DNA from: Paracoccaceae bacterium
GTDB taxonomy: Bacteria; Pseudomonadota; Alphaproteobacteria; Rhodobacterales; Rhodobacteraceae
Length of the DNA: 36,650 bases
Reading direction: 5' to 3'
NCBI GenBank assembly: GCA_022448245.1
Contig: JAKVCO010000033.1
Location: forward strand, 1-36,650
The notes under the pieces: model-generated
Told to the model about the DNA's origin: nothing
The model's database searches: none
What the model saw: the letters and a program-made list of their open reading frames with translations, nothing else
Shown here: in pieces, positions 8,557 through 16,952 of the stretch
Layout: the number at the start of each line of letters is the position of its first letter
Numbering within the stretch: the stretch's first letter is position 1
Program-made: the position numbers and the translations under genes

Positions 8557-9984
8557 CTACTCCGCAGCTTCCAATTCGCTCAATTCGCGCACGTCGGTCA
8601 GACGCCCGGTCACCGCAGCGGCCGCGGCCATGGCGGGAGACATGAGGTGGGTTCGCGAACCGCGGCCCTGACGCCCTTCAAAGTTGCGGTTCGATGTCGA
8701 AGCGCAGCGCACCTCGGGGCCCAACTGGTCGGGGTTCATGCCCAGACACATGGAGCATCCCGCAAGACGCCACTCAAAGCCCGCCTCCTTAAATATCTCC
8801 GCGAGGCCTTCTTCCTCGGCTTGCAAACGCACGAGCCCGGAGCCCGGCACGACAATCGCCGTCGACAGACGGTCAGAGATGCGGCGCCCTTTCAGCACCG
8901 CCGCCGCTGCGCGCAGGTCTTCGATCCGGCCATTCGTGCACGACCCCAGAAAGACCGCATCGATCTCGATCTCCTGCAGCGGCGTGCCGGGTTCGAGGCC
9001 CATGTAGTCAAGCGACCGCTCTGCCGCTGCGACCTTGCCGCCTTCGAAATCCTCTGGCGCGGGAACGGCGCCGGTGATCGGCAGCACGTCCTCGGGCGAG
9101 GTGCCCCACGTCACGACCGGAGCGATATCAGCGGCATCTATTTCGAATACCTTGTCGAAATGGCCACCCTCGTCGCTTCTCAGCGTTTTCCACCAGGTGA
9201 GAGCAGCCTCCCACATCGCGCCCTTGGGCGCGTGGGTGCGACCCCGCACATAATCGAACGTCGTTTGATCTGGCGCGATCATCCCGGCACGCGCGCCGCC
9301 TTCGATCGCCAAGTTGCAGATGGTCATGCGGCCTTCCATCGAAAGCCCTTCGATCACCTCACCACAGTATTCGATGACGTGGCCGGTGCCGCCGCCTGTG
9401 CCCGTCACGCCGATCACGTGAAGCGCGATGTCCTTGGCCGTGACGCCCGGACGAAGCTGGCCTGTGACCTCCACCTTCATGTTCTTGGCTTTTTTCTGGA
9501 TCAGCGTCTGGGTGGCGAGCACGTGCTCTACTTCCGACGTGCCAATGCCGTGGGCCAACGCGCCAAAAGCGCCGTGGGTGGGCGTGTGGGAGTCGCCGCA
9601 GACAATGGTCATGCCCGGCAACGTCCAGCCTTGCTCGGGTCCCACAATGTGGACGATGCCCTGACGGATATCGTTCATCTCGTAATAATTGGGCAGGTTG
9701 AACGCTTTTACGTTGGCGTGGAGCGCTTCGACCTGAATGCGACCTTCTTCGTTCTCGATGCCGTTTACGCGGTCCCACGTGGTGGGCACGTTGTGGTCGG
9801 GTACCACGACGGTCTTCTCCGGGGCGCGAACTTTGCGACCTGCCATGGCAAGCCCTTCGAAGGCCTGTGGAGACGTCACCTCGTGCACGAAGTGGCGGTC
9901 GATGTAGAGCAAGCTCATCCCGTCGTCGGACGTATTCACGACGTGCGCATCCCAGATTTTGTCATAGAGTGTCTTAGCGACCAT
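8557..9984 (-). CDS. leuC: 3-isopropylmalate dehydratase large subunit
   Basis: LeuC is the iron-sulfur catalytic subunit of isopropylmalate isomerase. The 475-residue protein begins [12 protein letters not shown] and contains the DHNVPT segment, [13 protein letters not shown] and the three cysteines that hold the 4Fe-4S cluster: one in [13 protein letters not shown] and two in [11 protein letters not shown]. Length and motif order are those of bacterial LeuC. It is the first gene of the leuC-leuD pair. The start at 9984 has a short AGGATCG sequence in front. The 133-base gap to the divergent SOUL gene must carry its promoter; I see no convincing attenuator or leader peptide there. Confidence 0.97.
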   Translation of the reverse strand: MVAKTLYDKIWDAHVVNTSDDGMSLLYIDRHFVHEVTSPQAFEGLAMAGRKVRAPEKTVVVPDHNVPTTWDRVNGIENEEGRIQVEALHANVKAFNLPNYYEMNDIRQGIVHIVGPEQGWTLPGMTIVCGDSHTPTHGAFGALAHGIGTSEVEHVLATQTLIQKKAKNMKVEVTGQLRPGVTAKDIALHVIGVTGTGGGTGHVIEYCGEVIEGLSMEGRMTICNLAIEGGARAGMIAPDQTTFDYVRGRTHAPKGAMWEAALTWWKTLRSDEGGHFDKVFEIDAADIAPVVTWGTSPEDVLPITGAVPAPEDFEGGKVAAAERSLDYMGLEPGTPLQEIEIDAVFLGSCTNGRIEDLRAAAAVLKGRRISDRLSTAIVVPGSGLVRLQAEEEGLAEIFKEAGFEWRLAGCSMCLGMNPDQLGPEVRCASTSNRNFEGRQGRGSRTHLMSPAMAAAAAVTGRLTDVRELSELEAAE

Positions 9985-10117
9985 CTTCTCGATCCTTCGT
10001 GGGGCTTTGGCCTTTCAGCCTGAGCTGGCAGGCGGCAAAAATAGGCGCCGCGCAGGACCTTCGCAAGCGTGGAGTGGTTCGTGTGATCCAAAGGCAGAAG
10101 CGGCGCGTAGAAGTTCC

Positions 10118-10741
10118 ATGCGCTACGAAAACCGCGGAAATCTGAAAGTCGTTCATCTTGGGCTGATCATTGCGCTGATCGGTGCGGCCGTGGCTGCAGC
10201 GACGGAGACCGACATGTACAAAGGCTATGAGATGCCGCCCTACGAGGTGGTCGAAGCCGCAGGAGAGGTGGAGCTTCGCAGCTACGAGCCCCACATCCTC
10301 GCGCAGGTGCAGGTGTCCGGCAAACAGGGGCAAGCCGTTTCACGAGGCTTTCAAGTCCTGGCCAACTACATCTTTGGGGGCAATTCGGCGGGCGAGAAGA
10401 TCGCCATGACGGTGCCAGTTGGTCAGGCTGCTACCGAAAGCGATACACGCCTTTGGACGGTGAGCTTCATGATGCCGGGGACCTTCGAGCTCGACACGCT
10501 GCCGGAGGCTAAGAGCGATAGCATCCAGTTCGTGGAGACCGGTCGCGAGGATCTCCTCGTGGTGCGGTTCTCCGGCTTCCGAAATCCGGCAGCCCTGTCC
10601 AAACGGACCGACCAAGTGGTCGCTGAGGCCCAGCGCCAAGGATATGAGGTCGCTGGCCCGCCCCGTTATTTCTTCTACGACGGACCGATGACCCCACCCT
10701 GGGCACGCCGCAACGAAGTGGCTTTGCCGGTCGTTCGCTGA
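10118..10741 (+). CDS. SOUL-family heme-binding protein, exported
   Basis: The protein has an N-terminal hydrophobic segment (VVHLGLIIALIGAAVAAA) that looks like a signal peptide or anchor, then a SOUL domain: MPPYEVVEAAGEVELRSYEP, FQVLANYIFGGN and KIAMTVPV are the usual landmarks. SOUL proteins bind heme or related tetrapyrroles; here a periplasmic location is likely and the physiological role is open. The open frame extends 37 codons upstream, but the ATG at 10118 fits the signal peptide. The Shine-Dalgarno is weak (GTAGAAG). It diverges from leuC and is followed after 34 bases by an MCP-like gene. Confidence 0.85.
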   Translation: MRYENRGNLKVVHLGLIIALIGAAVAAATETDMYKGYEMPPYEVVEAAGEVELRSYEPHILAQVQVSGKQGQAVSRGFQVLANYIFGGNSAGEKIAMTVPVGQAATESDTRLWTVSFMMPGTFELDTLPEAKSDSIQFVETGREDLLVVRFSGFRNPAALSKRTDQVVAEAQRQGYEVAGPPRYFFYDGPMTPPWARRNEVALPVVR

Positions 10742-10775
10742 CGCCCTGTTAAGGAATCCTCGGTATGCGGATCAG

Positions 10776-11525
10776 ATGACCCGCTATGATGCCGATTTCG
10801 AAGTCGATTTCCCGGAAAGCATTGGCCGAGATGCGTCCGACGATACTGCTCGGGCCGCGATGGCGACGCTGCCTGTGCTGCTCCGAACGCATTGCATTCG
10901 CGTTTGCATGTTTTCCAGTATCTACCTTTTGTCGTCTGACTCCGAAAACATCGCGTCCGCCACAAAAGGCGCGGCCAAGGCGCTGAGCGGGTACCAAAGG
11001 CTTCATATGGCGCTTGTGGGCCGCGGCCCACTGCCTGAACTCAACACCAAAGCCTTGGATTGGATGCGCGAGGTTGCCGACCAGCATCCAGAAACGCTCG
11101 CTACGCTGACGGAGTACGGCAAGAAGGCAAGCCGCGTCGTCAGCGCGCTCGAAAAAGAGGCCAAGCTGGAGGCCTCCCATATCGAAGACCTGATCAGCTA
11201 CGTTTATCAGAAGTTCCATTATGCCGCCGTTGATCTGGCTGAAGCGATCACAAGCGCGCATCACGTGGTTCTGGCCGAAGAACGCCAGCGCGCCGAGGAA
11301 GCGAGAAACTCCGCCCAGGGCGCGGTTGATCGTATCGACACCATCAGCCGAACCGTCCGCCTGATCGCGCTGAACGCTGCCGTGGAGGCGGCGCGCGCTG
11401 GCGATGCAGGCCGTGGATTTTCCGTCATCGCGCAGGAGATCAAATCGCTCTCTGAGGCGACGGAGCTCGCCAGTAGCGATGTGCGGTCCAGCATCGACGG
11501 CATTATGGATAGCATCCGGAATTGA
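10776..11525 (+). CDS. Soluble methyl-accepting chemotaxis-like protein
   Basis: The last 90 residues carry the highly conserved tip of the MCP signalling hairpin, LIALNAAVEAARAGDAGRGF followed by SVIAQEIKSLSEAT, which contacts CheA and CheW in true receptors. The N-terminal 150 residues are helical, have no membrane segment and match no sensor domain that I recognise. At 249 residues the protein ends soon after the hairpin tip, so the descending helix bundle is short. It may be a small cytoplasmic receptor or a non-chemotactic MCP-tip protein. The start codon overlaps the stop of a five-codon reading frame (10765-10779) that has the better Shine-Dalgarno (AAGGA), so translation may be coupled. 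Confidence 0.8.
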   Translation: MTRYDADFEVDFPESIGRDASDDTARAAMATLPVLLRTHCIRVCMFSSIYLLSSDSENIASATKGAAKALSGYQRLHMALVGRGPLPELNTKALDWMREVADQHPETLATLTEYGKKASRVVSALEKEAKLEASHIEDLISYVYQKFHYAAVDLAEAITSAHHVVLAEERQRAEEARNSAQGAVDRIDTISRTVRLIALNAAVEAARAGDAGRGFSVIAQEIKSLSEATELASSDVRSSIDGIMDSIRN

Positions 11526-11595
11526 GCCTTTGCCGCCGCAGGCGGTGACCCTCCGCTGATCGCCGCACAATCGCAGACGGGATTGCCAAGCTTCG

Positions 11596-11757
11596 TGAGC
11601 GCAGTACGATTGGGGTATTGAGCCAACAACCGAGGTTTTTACGAGCGTCTTCGCTGAGCTTCTAGGCAGAACGGAGACGTTACTCTCTGGTATGATGCGG
11701 CCTTGAACGCTGTATCAGGTCGCGATTGCCGTCGGTCTCTTCCTGAACGCATGGCTT
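11596..11757 (+). other. Apparent coding remnant upstream of mscS, interrupted by TGA
   Basis: Directly upstream of and in the same frame as the mscS gene, the sequence stays protein-like for about 50 codons. It reads EPTTEVFTSVFAELLG, then LLSGMMRP, then a TGA at 11704-11706, then TLYQVAIAVGLFLNAWLL leading into the annotated protein. In relatives that I recall, a tryptophan precedes xLYQ here, so the TGA looks like a TGG-to-TGA change. Without it the frame would be open back to 11599, but I see only a rare-type start (ATT at 11617) or the ATG pair at 11692-11697 just before the stop. Confidence 0.5.
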
Positions 11758-12948
11758 TTGGCCCGGGTATTCGGGCCCCGCATCCGGGCTTGGCTGTCGC
11801 GGCGCGAAAACTGGTCGCTATGGCGGACAAAAACGGTTCTCGTTCTGCTGCAGAGACTGCGCAGTATCCTGTTCATCTTTCTGATCTGGTCGGTCGTCTT
11901 TGTGATGCGCGAGGTCACGTGGCCCTCGCGCTCCTTCCTGCTGGGTGTGACTGCGACGCTTGCGCTGGCATGGCGGTTAGTGGCCTTCGCCACCCGAATG
12001 ATCCGCAACAAGGCGCTGCGCCAAATCGTGCGGTACAGCGCAAGGGCTTACGTGACGCTTCAGATCACGGGGCTTCTTGAGCAAGCCACGACGCTTCTCG
12101 ATGGCTTCGCCTTCTCACTTGGTGACTTCCGTCTATCGGCCCTCCTTGTGGTGCAGGCGCTGATCTCTTGGGGCATCCTGATCACCGGCGCGGGCCTCGT
12201 CACCCGCGTCTCTACTGAACGCATCCGCCAGTCGTTGGAGATCTCTCCCTCCATGCAGGTGCTGTTGGTGAAGGTGCTGCAGATCGTTTTCTACGGGATG
12301 GCGATCGTCATCGGACTGAACGCCGTGGGGGTCGACCTGACGGGCCTCGCCGTGCTCTCAGGTGCCATCGGCGTGGGTCTCGGCTTTGGCCTGCAAAAGG
12401 TGGTGTCGAACCTCGTGTCGAGCGTCATCATACTGCTCGATAAATCGATCAAGCCGGGCGACGTGATCTCGCTCGGGGAAACGTTCGGCTGGATCAATGC
12501 ACTCGGCGCCCGGTACGTGTCGATCACCACGCGCGATGGCAAAGAATACCTAATTCCGAACGAAGACCTCATCACCGGACAGGTGGTCAACTGGTCCCAA
12601 TCGAACGACTTCGTACGCCTCGATATCTACTTCGGCACGGCCTATGGCGACGATCCCCATGCGGTACGCAGCATCGCGATCGAAGCCGCGCAAAGCGTGG
12701 ATCGCGTGCGGCGGAGCCGCCCGCCCGTCTGCCGCATCGTGGGTTTCGGAGACTCGAGCGTCGATTACATTCTACGCTTCTGGATCACGGATCCCACGGG
12801 CGGCCTGACCAACATTCGCGGCAATGTCTATCTGGCCCTTTGGGACGCATTCCGAGCAAACGGCATCTCCATCCCCTTCCCGCAACGGGAAGTTCGGATG
12901 CTCGAGGACGACGCTCAGAGCTCAAATTCCAACAAATCGCCAGGCTGA
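11758..12948 (+). CDS. MscS-family mechanosensitive channel, N-terminus possibly truncated
   Basis: This inner-membrane small-conductance mechanosensitive channel releases solutes on osmotic downshock. After several hydrophobic helices (residues 30-180), the pore-lining region and start of the beta domain are typical: VGVDLTGLAVLSGAIGVGLG, FGLQKVVSNLVSSVIILLDK, IKPGDVISLG, the YLIPNEDLITGQVVNWS strand and FWITDPTGGL near the C-terminus. The first standard start after an in-frame TGA is TTG at 11758, with no clear Shine-Dalgarno. That start loses part of the first helix, since coding-like sequence continues upstream through the stop. It is therefore either a shortened functional gene or a decaying one. 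The 3' end overlaps the convergent XRE gene by 34 bases. Confidence 0.75.
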   Translation: MARVFGPRIRAWLSRRENWSLWRTKTVLVLLQRLRSILFIFLIWSVVFVMREVTWPSRSFLLGVTATLALAWRLVAFATRMIRNKALRQIVRYSARAYVTLQITGLLEQATTLLDGFAFSLGDFRLSALLVVQALISWGILITGAGLVTRVSTERIRQSLEISPSMQVLLVKVLQIVFYGMAIVIGLNAVGVDLTGLAVLSGAIGVGLGFGLQKVVSNLVSSVIILLDKSIKPGDVISLGETFGWINALGARYVSITTRDGKEYLIPNEDLITGQVVNWSQSNDFVRLDIYFGTAYGDDPHAVRSIAIEAAQSVDRVRRSRPPVCRIVGFGDSSVDYILRFWITDPTGGLTNIRGNVYLALWDAFRANGISIPFPQREVRMLEDDAQSSNSNKSPG

Positions 12949-13118
12949 CACTCCAAAGCCGCGCAGAGCTTTTCGAGCGTCTCGAACCGCACGCCCCGCG
13001 CCCGCCCGCTTTTCAGCACGCTCAGGTTCTGCTCTGAGAGCCCGATCTGCGCCGCCAGATCGCGCCCCGTCACCTTGCGCCGCGCCATCATCACGTCGAG
13101 CCTCACCACAATCGCCAT
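12915..13118 (-). CDS. Small XRE-family helix-turn-helix regulator
   Basis: At 67 residues this is little more than a Cro/C1-type HTH: IVVRLDVMMARRKVTGRDLA, then the recognition helix region IGLSEQNLSVLKSGRARGV, then LEKLCAALECQPGDLLEF, the usual ending of this YozG-like subgroup. Its ATG overlaps the stop of the upstream DUF2975-type membrane gene (ATGA), so the two are translationally coupled. Such XRE plus DUF2975 membrane-protein pairs are a recurring module. Its likely target is its own promoter. Confidence 0.9.
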   Translation of the reverse strand: MAIVVRLDVMMARRKVTGRDLAAQIGLSEQNLSVLKSGRARGVRFETLEKLCAALECQPGDLLEFEL

Positions 13119-13657
13119 CAGATGAAGCCTCGGTTCTCGTCTACGGCCGTTGCCCCGTGACCCAAGGCGCGCCCGGTGCAGATCAAGAGGCCGCCCGCGA
13201 TGATCAGTGTCACCTCCGTGGACCCAAGGCTCACTGACAACTCCCGTTGCCCGACCTCATTGGCGAGGGTCAAAAGCACGCTCTCTGCCATCCGCACCAA
13301 GGGCGCGAGCAGAGCTTGAAGCAACAGCAACAGCCCGGTCACGTAGAGCCGCCGCGCCACATCGCGGGTGGGTTCGCCGCTCCGCGCGAAGGCAGCGAAA
13401 ACCCCGCGCACCTGCCAGAGGATCGCGAGCGTCACCAAAATCTCCACCGTGTCGAGACCGAGCAGGGTCCAAAGCCGCCACCCTTCAGGCGGGGCGGCGA
13501 TGTTCAGCGTTGGATTGGCCGCCACGTAAGCCTGGGACACATCGCCAGTCACCAGATTCCAAATCAGGAAAGCGGGAAAGGCAAAGAGCGCAAAGAGCGA
13601 CAGCCAGGCGAGCGAGCCCGCAAGCCGAGGAGACAGTAGAGCGGCAGTGTGCGACAT
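13118..13657 (-). CDS. DUF2975-type membrane protein
   Basis: This protein has four hydrophobic segments (about residues 17-35, 67-85, 107-125 and 148-165 of 179). The ARSGEPTRDVARRLYVTG segment after the second helix resembles the FxxG-xPF/RxL region of DUF2975 proteins. I chose the ATG giving MSHTAAL at 13657 because GGAG lies six bases in front; the in-frame ATG at 13669 has none. The stop overlaps the XRE regulator start. Together they look like a small membrane-sensing regulatory pair, with mechanism unknown. Confidence 0.75.
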   Translation of the reverse strand: MSHTAALLSPRLAGSLAWLSLFALFAFPAFLIWNLVTGDVSQAYVAANPTLNIAAPPEGWRLWTLLGLDTVEILVTLAILWQVRGVFAAFARSGEPTRDVARRLYVTGLLLLLQALLAPLVRMAESVLLTLANEVGQRELSVSLGSTEVTLIIAGGLLICTGRALGHGATAVDENRGFI

Positions 13658-13667
13658 GAGGTGCTCC

Positions 13668-13682
13668 ATTTATTCGATAAAT
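13668..13682. promoter_or_regulatory. Palindrome before the DUF2975/XRE pair
   Basis: ATTTAT-TCG-ATAAAT is a perfect 6-bp dyad lying just upstream of the Shine-Dalgarno of the membrane gene. Its position suits an autoregulatory operator for the downstream XRE protein, which is inferred from location only. It also overlaps a plausible -10 region. Confidence 0.4.
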
Positions 13683-13728
13683 CTTTCATGTTTTTAATTA
13701 AACGATTCGCTCGTGATTGGAACCCCAC

Positions 13729-14238
13729 ATGAAACATCTACTCGTCCTTGTCCTCACTTGCTGCCTCAGCGCATGCACCAGCATTGCAATCCCCACGGCG
13801 CTCAAACTCGATCGGTTGGACCCGCTTACCGCAAACCCAACCGGTTTTGTCGTGCAGGCAAGATTTGATCCCGAGCTGCGGGTGACGCCGGGGGCAGAGG
13901 AGCTCAGCTTCACCATCACGCGCGGGGCAACGGGGGAGGTGTTCGGCGGCCCACAACCGCTACGCATTCTGCATGGTGAGGACGGCATCGTAACCTATGC
14001 GCTGACGCGTGAGGCGGCTGAAACACTGCGCGACCTACAAGCCAAGGCAGCCACCTGGCCCAAGGACGGGCAGAACAGCCTGTCGATGAACTTCACTTTC
14101 GATGCGTGTCTCGCGACCGCGGACGCGGCGCCGGAATTCAGCGTGGCAATCAGGTTGGCCGAGGATGCAGCATTCCTGCTGCTCCTACGTTCGACGCCGA
14201 TGGCGAAGGTTCTCGAAGAACCCCGCCTCTGCTCCTAG
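13729..14238 (+). CDS. Predicted lipoprotein, unknown function
   Basis: The N-terminus MKHLLVLVLTCCLSACTS is a lipoprotein signal with lipobox LSAC, so the mature 150-residue protein should be lipid-anchored in the cell envelope. The rest has no family that I recognise; it reads as a beta-rich periplasmic domain (VVQARFDPELRVTPGAEEL and similar strands). The ATG at 13729 was chosen over the TTG at 13717 because it places the signal correctly. The 3' end overlaps the convergent extensin-like gene by four bases. Confidence 0.7.
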   Translation: MKHLLVLVLTCCLSACTSIAIPTALKLDRLDPLTANPTGFVVQARFDPELRVTPGAEELSFTITRGATGEVFGGPQPLRILHGEDGIVTYALTREAAETLRDLQAKAATWPKDGQNSLSMNFTFDACLATADAAPEFSVAIRLAEDAAFLLLLRSTPMAKVLEEPRLCS

Positions 14239-14882
14239 CGGCACCAGGTGTTCGGGCCCCGATCACGGGTGGCATCGAAGTGGAAGTGGTCTTGGTGGAA
14301 GCGGTCGCCATCCGGACCAATCGAGGTGTGCCAGATCCGACAGGACGCCCGGAAGACCCGTTTCATGAAGCCACCGTTGTTGTTGCGCCAATCGCCAAGC
14401 ACGGTCAGCGTCTCTCCATCCGCCATCCGGAAGGCCGAGATGTCGATTGCGGTGCCTTTCGCGTGCTCCGAAATCCGCGCACCCCGGCGGCTATTGCGCG
14501 TGCGGCAGGAGTAATCAGCGGCGACCCGCATACTGTCCAAATCACGGCGAGCGTCACGGAAGGTGGGCAGCACCGCCTCGCTCATCCACGCGGACGTGAT
14601 GCGCGCTGTGCGGCACTGCATCCGCGCCGGTGGATTGAGCGCTACTCCGCCGACAGCATAGACCCGCACCGCATCATTGAAGCCGCATGAGGCATTGGAA
14701 GAGCCCCTCCCAACCGGATCAATGCGCACACCAAGCACGCCCGGTGCATCACAAATTTCAACAATATCGGAAGAAAAGCCGAACTTCGCGCGGGTTTCGG
14801 CGGTGCTCGGCGTTTCCGAACGCCCTCCGAAACCACAAGAAATCAACAACATAAGAGACAAGAGGGCAAAGGTACGGGGCAT
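14235..14882 (-). CDS. Extensin-like family protein, exported
   Basis: This is an alphaproteobacterial extensin-like C-terminal domain protein (PF06904 type). Landmarks in order are a lipoprotein-like signal (LLSLMLLISCGFG), ALNPPARMQCRTA, MRVAADYSCRTRN, the metal-site-like SEHAKGTAIDISAF and the C-terminal DHFHFDATRD. The His/Asp pattern SEHxxGxAxD plus DHxHxD resembles the D-alanyl-D-alanine carboxypeptidase/LAS metallopeptidase fold, suggesting a peptidoglycan-related role in the periplasm. Substrate unproven. Length (215 residues) is typical. Confidence 0.85.
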   Translation of the reverse strand: MPRTFALLSLMLLISCGFGGRSETPSTAETRAKFGFSSDIVEICDAPGVLGVRIDPVGRGSSNASCGFNDAVRVYAVGGVALNPPARMQCRTARITSAWMSEAVLPTFRDARRDLDSMRVAADYSCRTRNSRRGARISEHAKGTAIDISAFRMADGETLTVLGDWRNNNGGFMKRVFRASCRIWHTSIGPDGDRFHQDHFHFDATRDRGPNTWCR

Positions 14883-15016
14883 AGAATCTCCTATTTGCCA
14901 CAGGCGACGCGCGACAAAGCGTCTGGAACGGCTACGCGTTGATAAGCACCCTTTCCCTTGCTAACTTCAACCCATGCCCGGCGTCGGGGCTTGCGACGCA
15001 TAAAAGAAGGAGGACT

Positions 15017-15067
15017 ATGTCCTGTCTCTTTCGTCCGATGCGGCTCAAGCCGCGGATGCTGGGGTGA
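15017..15067 (+). CDS. Possible 16-residue leader peptide before rsfS
   Basis: An ATG at 15017 follows the strongest Shine-Dalgarno in the neighbourhood (AAGGAGGA, five bases away). It opens a 16-codon frame, MSCLFRPMRLKPRMLG, whose TGA overlaps the GTG start of rsfS (GTGA). rsfS itself has no good ribosome site, so this frame may deliver ribosomes to it by coupling. It contains no run of a single amino acid that would suggest attenuation. Confidence 0.35.
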   Translation: MSCLFRPMRLKPRMLG

Positions 15068-15432
15068 GCACGATGGCTGACCCGAAATCGATGAGCGAAG
15101 CCACACGCGCCCTTATCACCCAAACCCTCGACAGTGAGAAAGCCGAAGACATCGTGGAGATCGACCTCCGCGGAAAGTCTGAAATGGGTGATTTCATGGT
15201 CGTGGCAACTGGCCGTTCCACGCGCCAGGTCTCTGCGCTTGCCGAGAAATTGACCGACAAGCTCAAGCAAGAGCTGTCGATCCTGTGCAAGATCGAAGGC
15301 AAGGCCCAAGGCGACTGGGTGCTGATCGATGCAGGTGACGTGATCGTCCACCTGTTCCGTCCTGAGGTGCGCGAGTTCTATCAGCTCGAAAAGATGTGGC
15401 TGAGCCCCGGTGAGGGCAGCGCCGCAAGCTGA
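15064..15432 (+). CDS. rsfS: Ribosomal silencing factor RsfS
   Basis: RsfS binds ribosomal protein uL14 on the 50S subunit and blocks subunit joining during starvation. The family core is intact: KAEDIVEIDLRGKSEMGDFM, VATGRSTRQVSALAEKL, GDWVLIDAGDVIVHLFRPE and REFYQLEKMW at the C-terminus. The start is GTG 15064 or ATG 15073; neither has a clear Shine-Dalgarno, but the GTG overlaps the stop of a short well-initiated frame. The stop overlaps the rlmH ATG (TGATG), making an rsfS-rlmH operon as in most bacteria. Confidence 0.95.
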   Translation: MSTMADPKSMSEATRALITQTLDSEKAEDIVEIDLRGKSEMGDFMVVATGRSTRQVSALAEKLTDKLKQELSILCKIEGKAQGDWVLIDAGDVIVHLFRPEVREFYQLEKMWLSPGEGSAAS

Positions 15433-15902
15433 TGCGTGTGACCGTTTGCGCGGTGGGCCGTCTGCGCGGCGGCCCGGAGCGCGACCTGATCGAAGACTAT
15501 GTGCAGCGGTTCGAGCGAACCGGCCGCTCGCTTGGTCTTACTCAACTCCAGATCATCGAAGTCGAAGACCGCAAAGGCGGCGGCATGGCTGCCGAGGCCG
15601 TCTTGCTGCGCAAAGCGATCCCCAAAGGTGCCACGCTCTGCTGCCTTGATGAGCGGGGTAAGCTGATCTCCTCCCCCGATTTTTCGGGGAAGCTCGCCCA
15701 GTGGCGCGATAGCGGCGCCCAAGATGTGGCCTTCGTCATCGGCGGCGCCGATGGCATCGATCCTGCCTTCCGCGCCGAGGCGGATTTTGCGCTCAGCTTT
15801 GGCAAGATGGTCTGGCCCCACATGCTGGCGCGCTTGATGCTGACCGAACAGCTCTACCGCGCGGCCTCGATCCTCGCGGGCAGCCCCTATCACCGGGTTT
15901 AA
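15432..15902 (+). CDS. rlmH: 23S rRNA (pseudouridine1915-N3)-methyltransferase RlmH
   Basis: This SPOUT-class methyltransferase modifies pseudouridine 1915 in helix 69 of 23S rRNA. The 156-residue protein has the short family length and motifs: CLDERGKLISSPDFS, VAFVIGGADGIDP (the SAM-binding knot), LSFGKMVWPHMLARLMLTEQ and the invariant C-terminal SPYHRV. Its start overlaps the rsfS stop. In related genomes gpmI commonly follows closely; here a two-gene insertion of unknown paralogues separates them. Confidence 0.97.
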   Translation: MRVTVCAVGRLRGGPERDLIEDYVQRFERTGRSLGLTQLQIIEVEDRKGGGMAAEAVLLRKAIPKGATLCCLDERGKLISSPDFSGKLAQWRDSGAQDVAFVIGGADGIDPAFRAEADFALSFGKMVWPHMLARLMLTEQLYRAASILAGSPYHRV

Positions 15903-15969
15903 GCAAGTTTTTTGAGAACTGGCGTTTCTGTGTCAGTCTCCCTCCCATTCGACCTAAAGGATATTTCGA

Positions 15970-16845
15970 ATGGAAATTATGGATCTTGCAAAGAAGCCTT
16001 TCCGCGTCGACGCGATACCCAACAGATCAATGGTCACCCTGTCGAAGTACATCCGACCGGATATGAGGCTCACCTTCGTGCCCCTCGCGATGTCCTTTTG
16101 TGATCGCACCCCACAGCTCAAGGCCCTGCCCAGCCGCGTGACCGTCAGACCGTTGGCCTTCTACAACGGCACGGATGTGAAGGGCGTACGGGACGATCGC
16201 CGCCGCGCCCGCAACAAAGCCGGGATTCAAAGATACCTCGGGCTGAGAAACGAAAAGGAGCTGCGAGCTTTGGTCGCCAGTGAAATCGGCACTTCCCCTG
16301 TGGAGGTCCCCGTGCGGGAGATTAAGGCGCTCTTGCCGTCTCGCAACAGGCTTGTCTTCGGGATTTATACGTACCGCAGATACATAAAGTTCACCATTCA
16401 AGACGGGCCTTTAAAGCTTCACCATTTCGTCGTCGGCATCCCGGTTGCTTACGAGTGGTGCTACTTCGAAGTCGGCTCCTGCGGGGACCTTGTCGAAGAC
16501 AAGACCGAGATGACGGAGCATGGCCCAATCACCGTGCCCCTCCCTAAACCCAAGCTCATTCCAAGGCCGTACAAGAAGCATAAGAAAGCGGTGCACCACA
16601 CCATTTATCCCTACGGCTCTGTCGTGGGCGATCCGACCAAGGGGCCCACCTATCCCTATTACGGGGAGTTCCGCGTCGCGAGCTGGGAATGGCTAGGTCT
16701 GCGGCGTTTGGATAGGCCCCCAAAAGACGATACTGCAGCGGGGCGCATCTTCCTCACGGATCTGGAGCTCAAAGAAATGACGGAGCTTCGCAACGCGCGG
16801 GACCTCGAAAAGGACGGCGCGGCGGTGTTGGCCAAATACGGCTGA
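15970..16845 (+). CDS. Unknown protein, tandem paralogue 1
   Basis: I do not recognise this 291-residue family. It is clearly homologous along its whole length to the next gene. Shared blocks include FRVDAIP near residue 11, FVPLAMSFCDRTP near 36-50, the Arg-rich RRRARNKAGI near 80, RLVFGIYTYRRY near 124-137, VVGIPVAYEWCYFEVGSCG near 151-170 and the C-terminal EKDGAAVLAKYG. It has no signal peptide or membrane helix, is basic with many Tyr, Lys and Pro, and has conserved cysteines in CDR and SCG. AAAGGA eight bases before the ATG supports the start. It sits between rlmH and gpmI. Confidence 0.75.
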   Translation: MEIMDLAKKPFRVDAIPNRSMVTLSKYIRPDMRLTFVPLAMSFCDRTPQLKALPSRVTVRPLAFYNGTDVKGVRDDRRRARNKAGIQRYLGLRNEKELRALVASEIGTSPVEVPVREIKALLPSRNRLVFGIYTYRRYIKFTIQDGPLKLHHFVVGIPVAYEWCYFEVGSCGDLVEDKTEMTEHGPITVPLPKPKLIPRPYKKHKKAVHHTIYPYGSVVGDPTKGPTYPYYGEFRVASWEWLGLRRLDRPPKDDTAAGRIFLTDLELKEMTELRNARDLEKDGAAVLAKYG

Positions 16846-16952
16846 GCCCGCGCTCAGACCGTGGGCGGCAGACAGGCACTTCGCGCCGGACGGTTTTGTG
16901 TAATCGGATTCCTGTGGCAGGGTCGGGTCATTAACAGACCGGAATTTGACCA

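Noticed and set aside
8050..10023. 657-codon open frame on the plus strand
   Set aside because: It is antisense to leuD and leuC, whose motifs are complete; its translation is Arg/His-rich with no family-like pattern.
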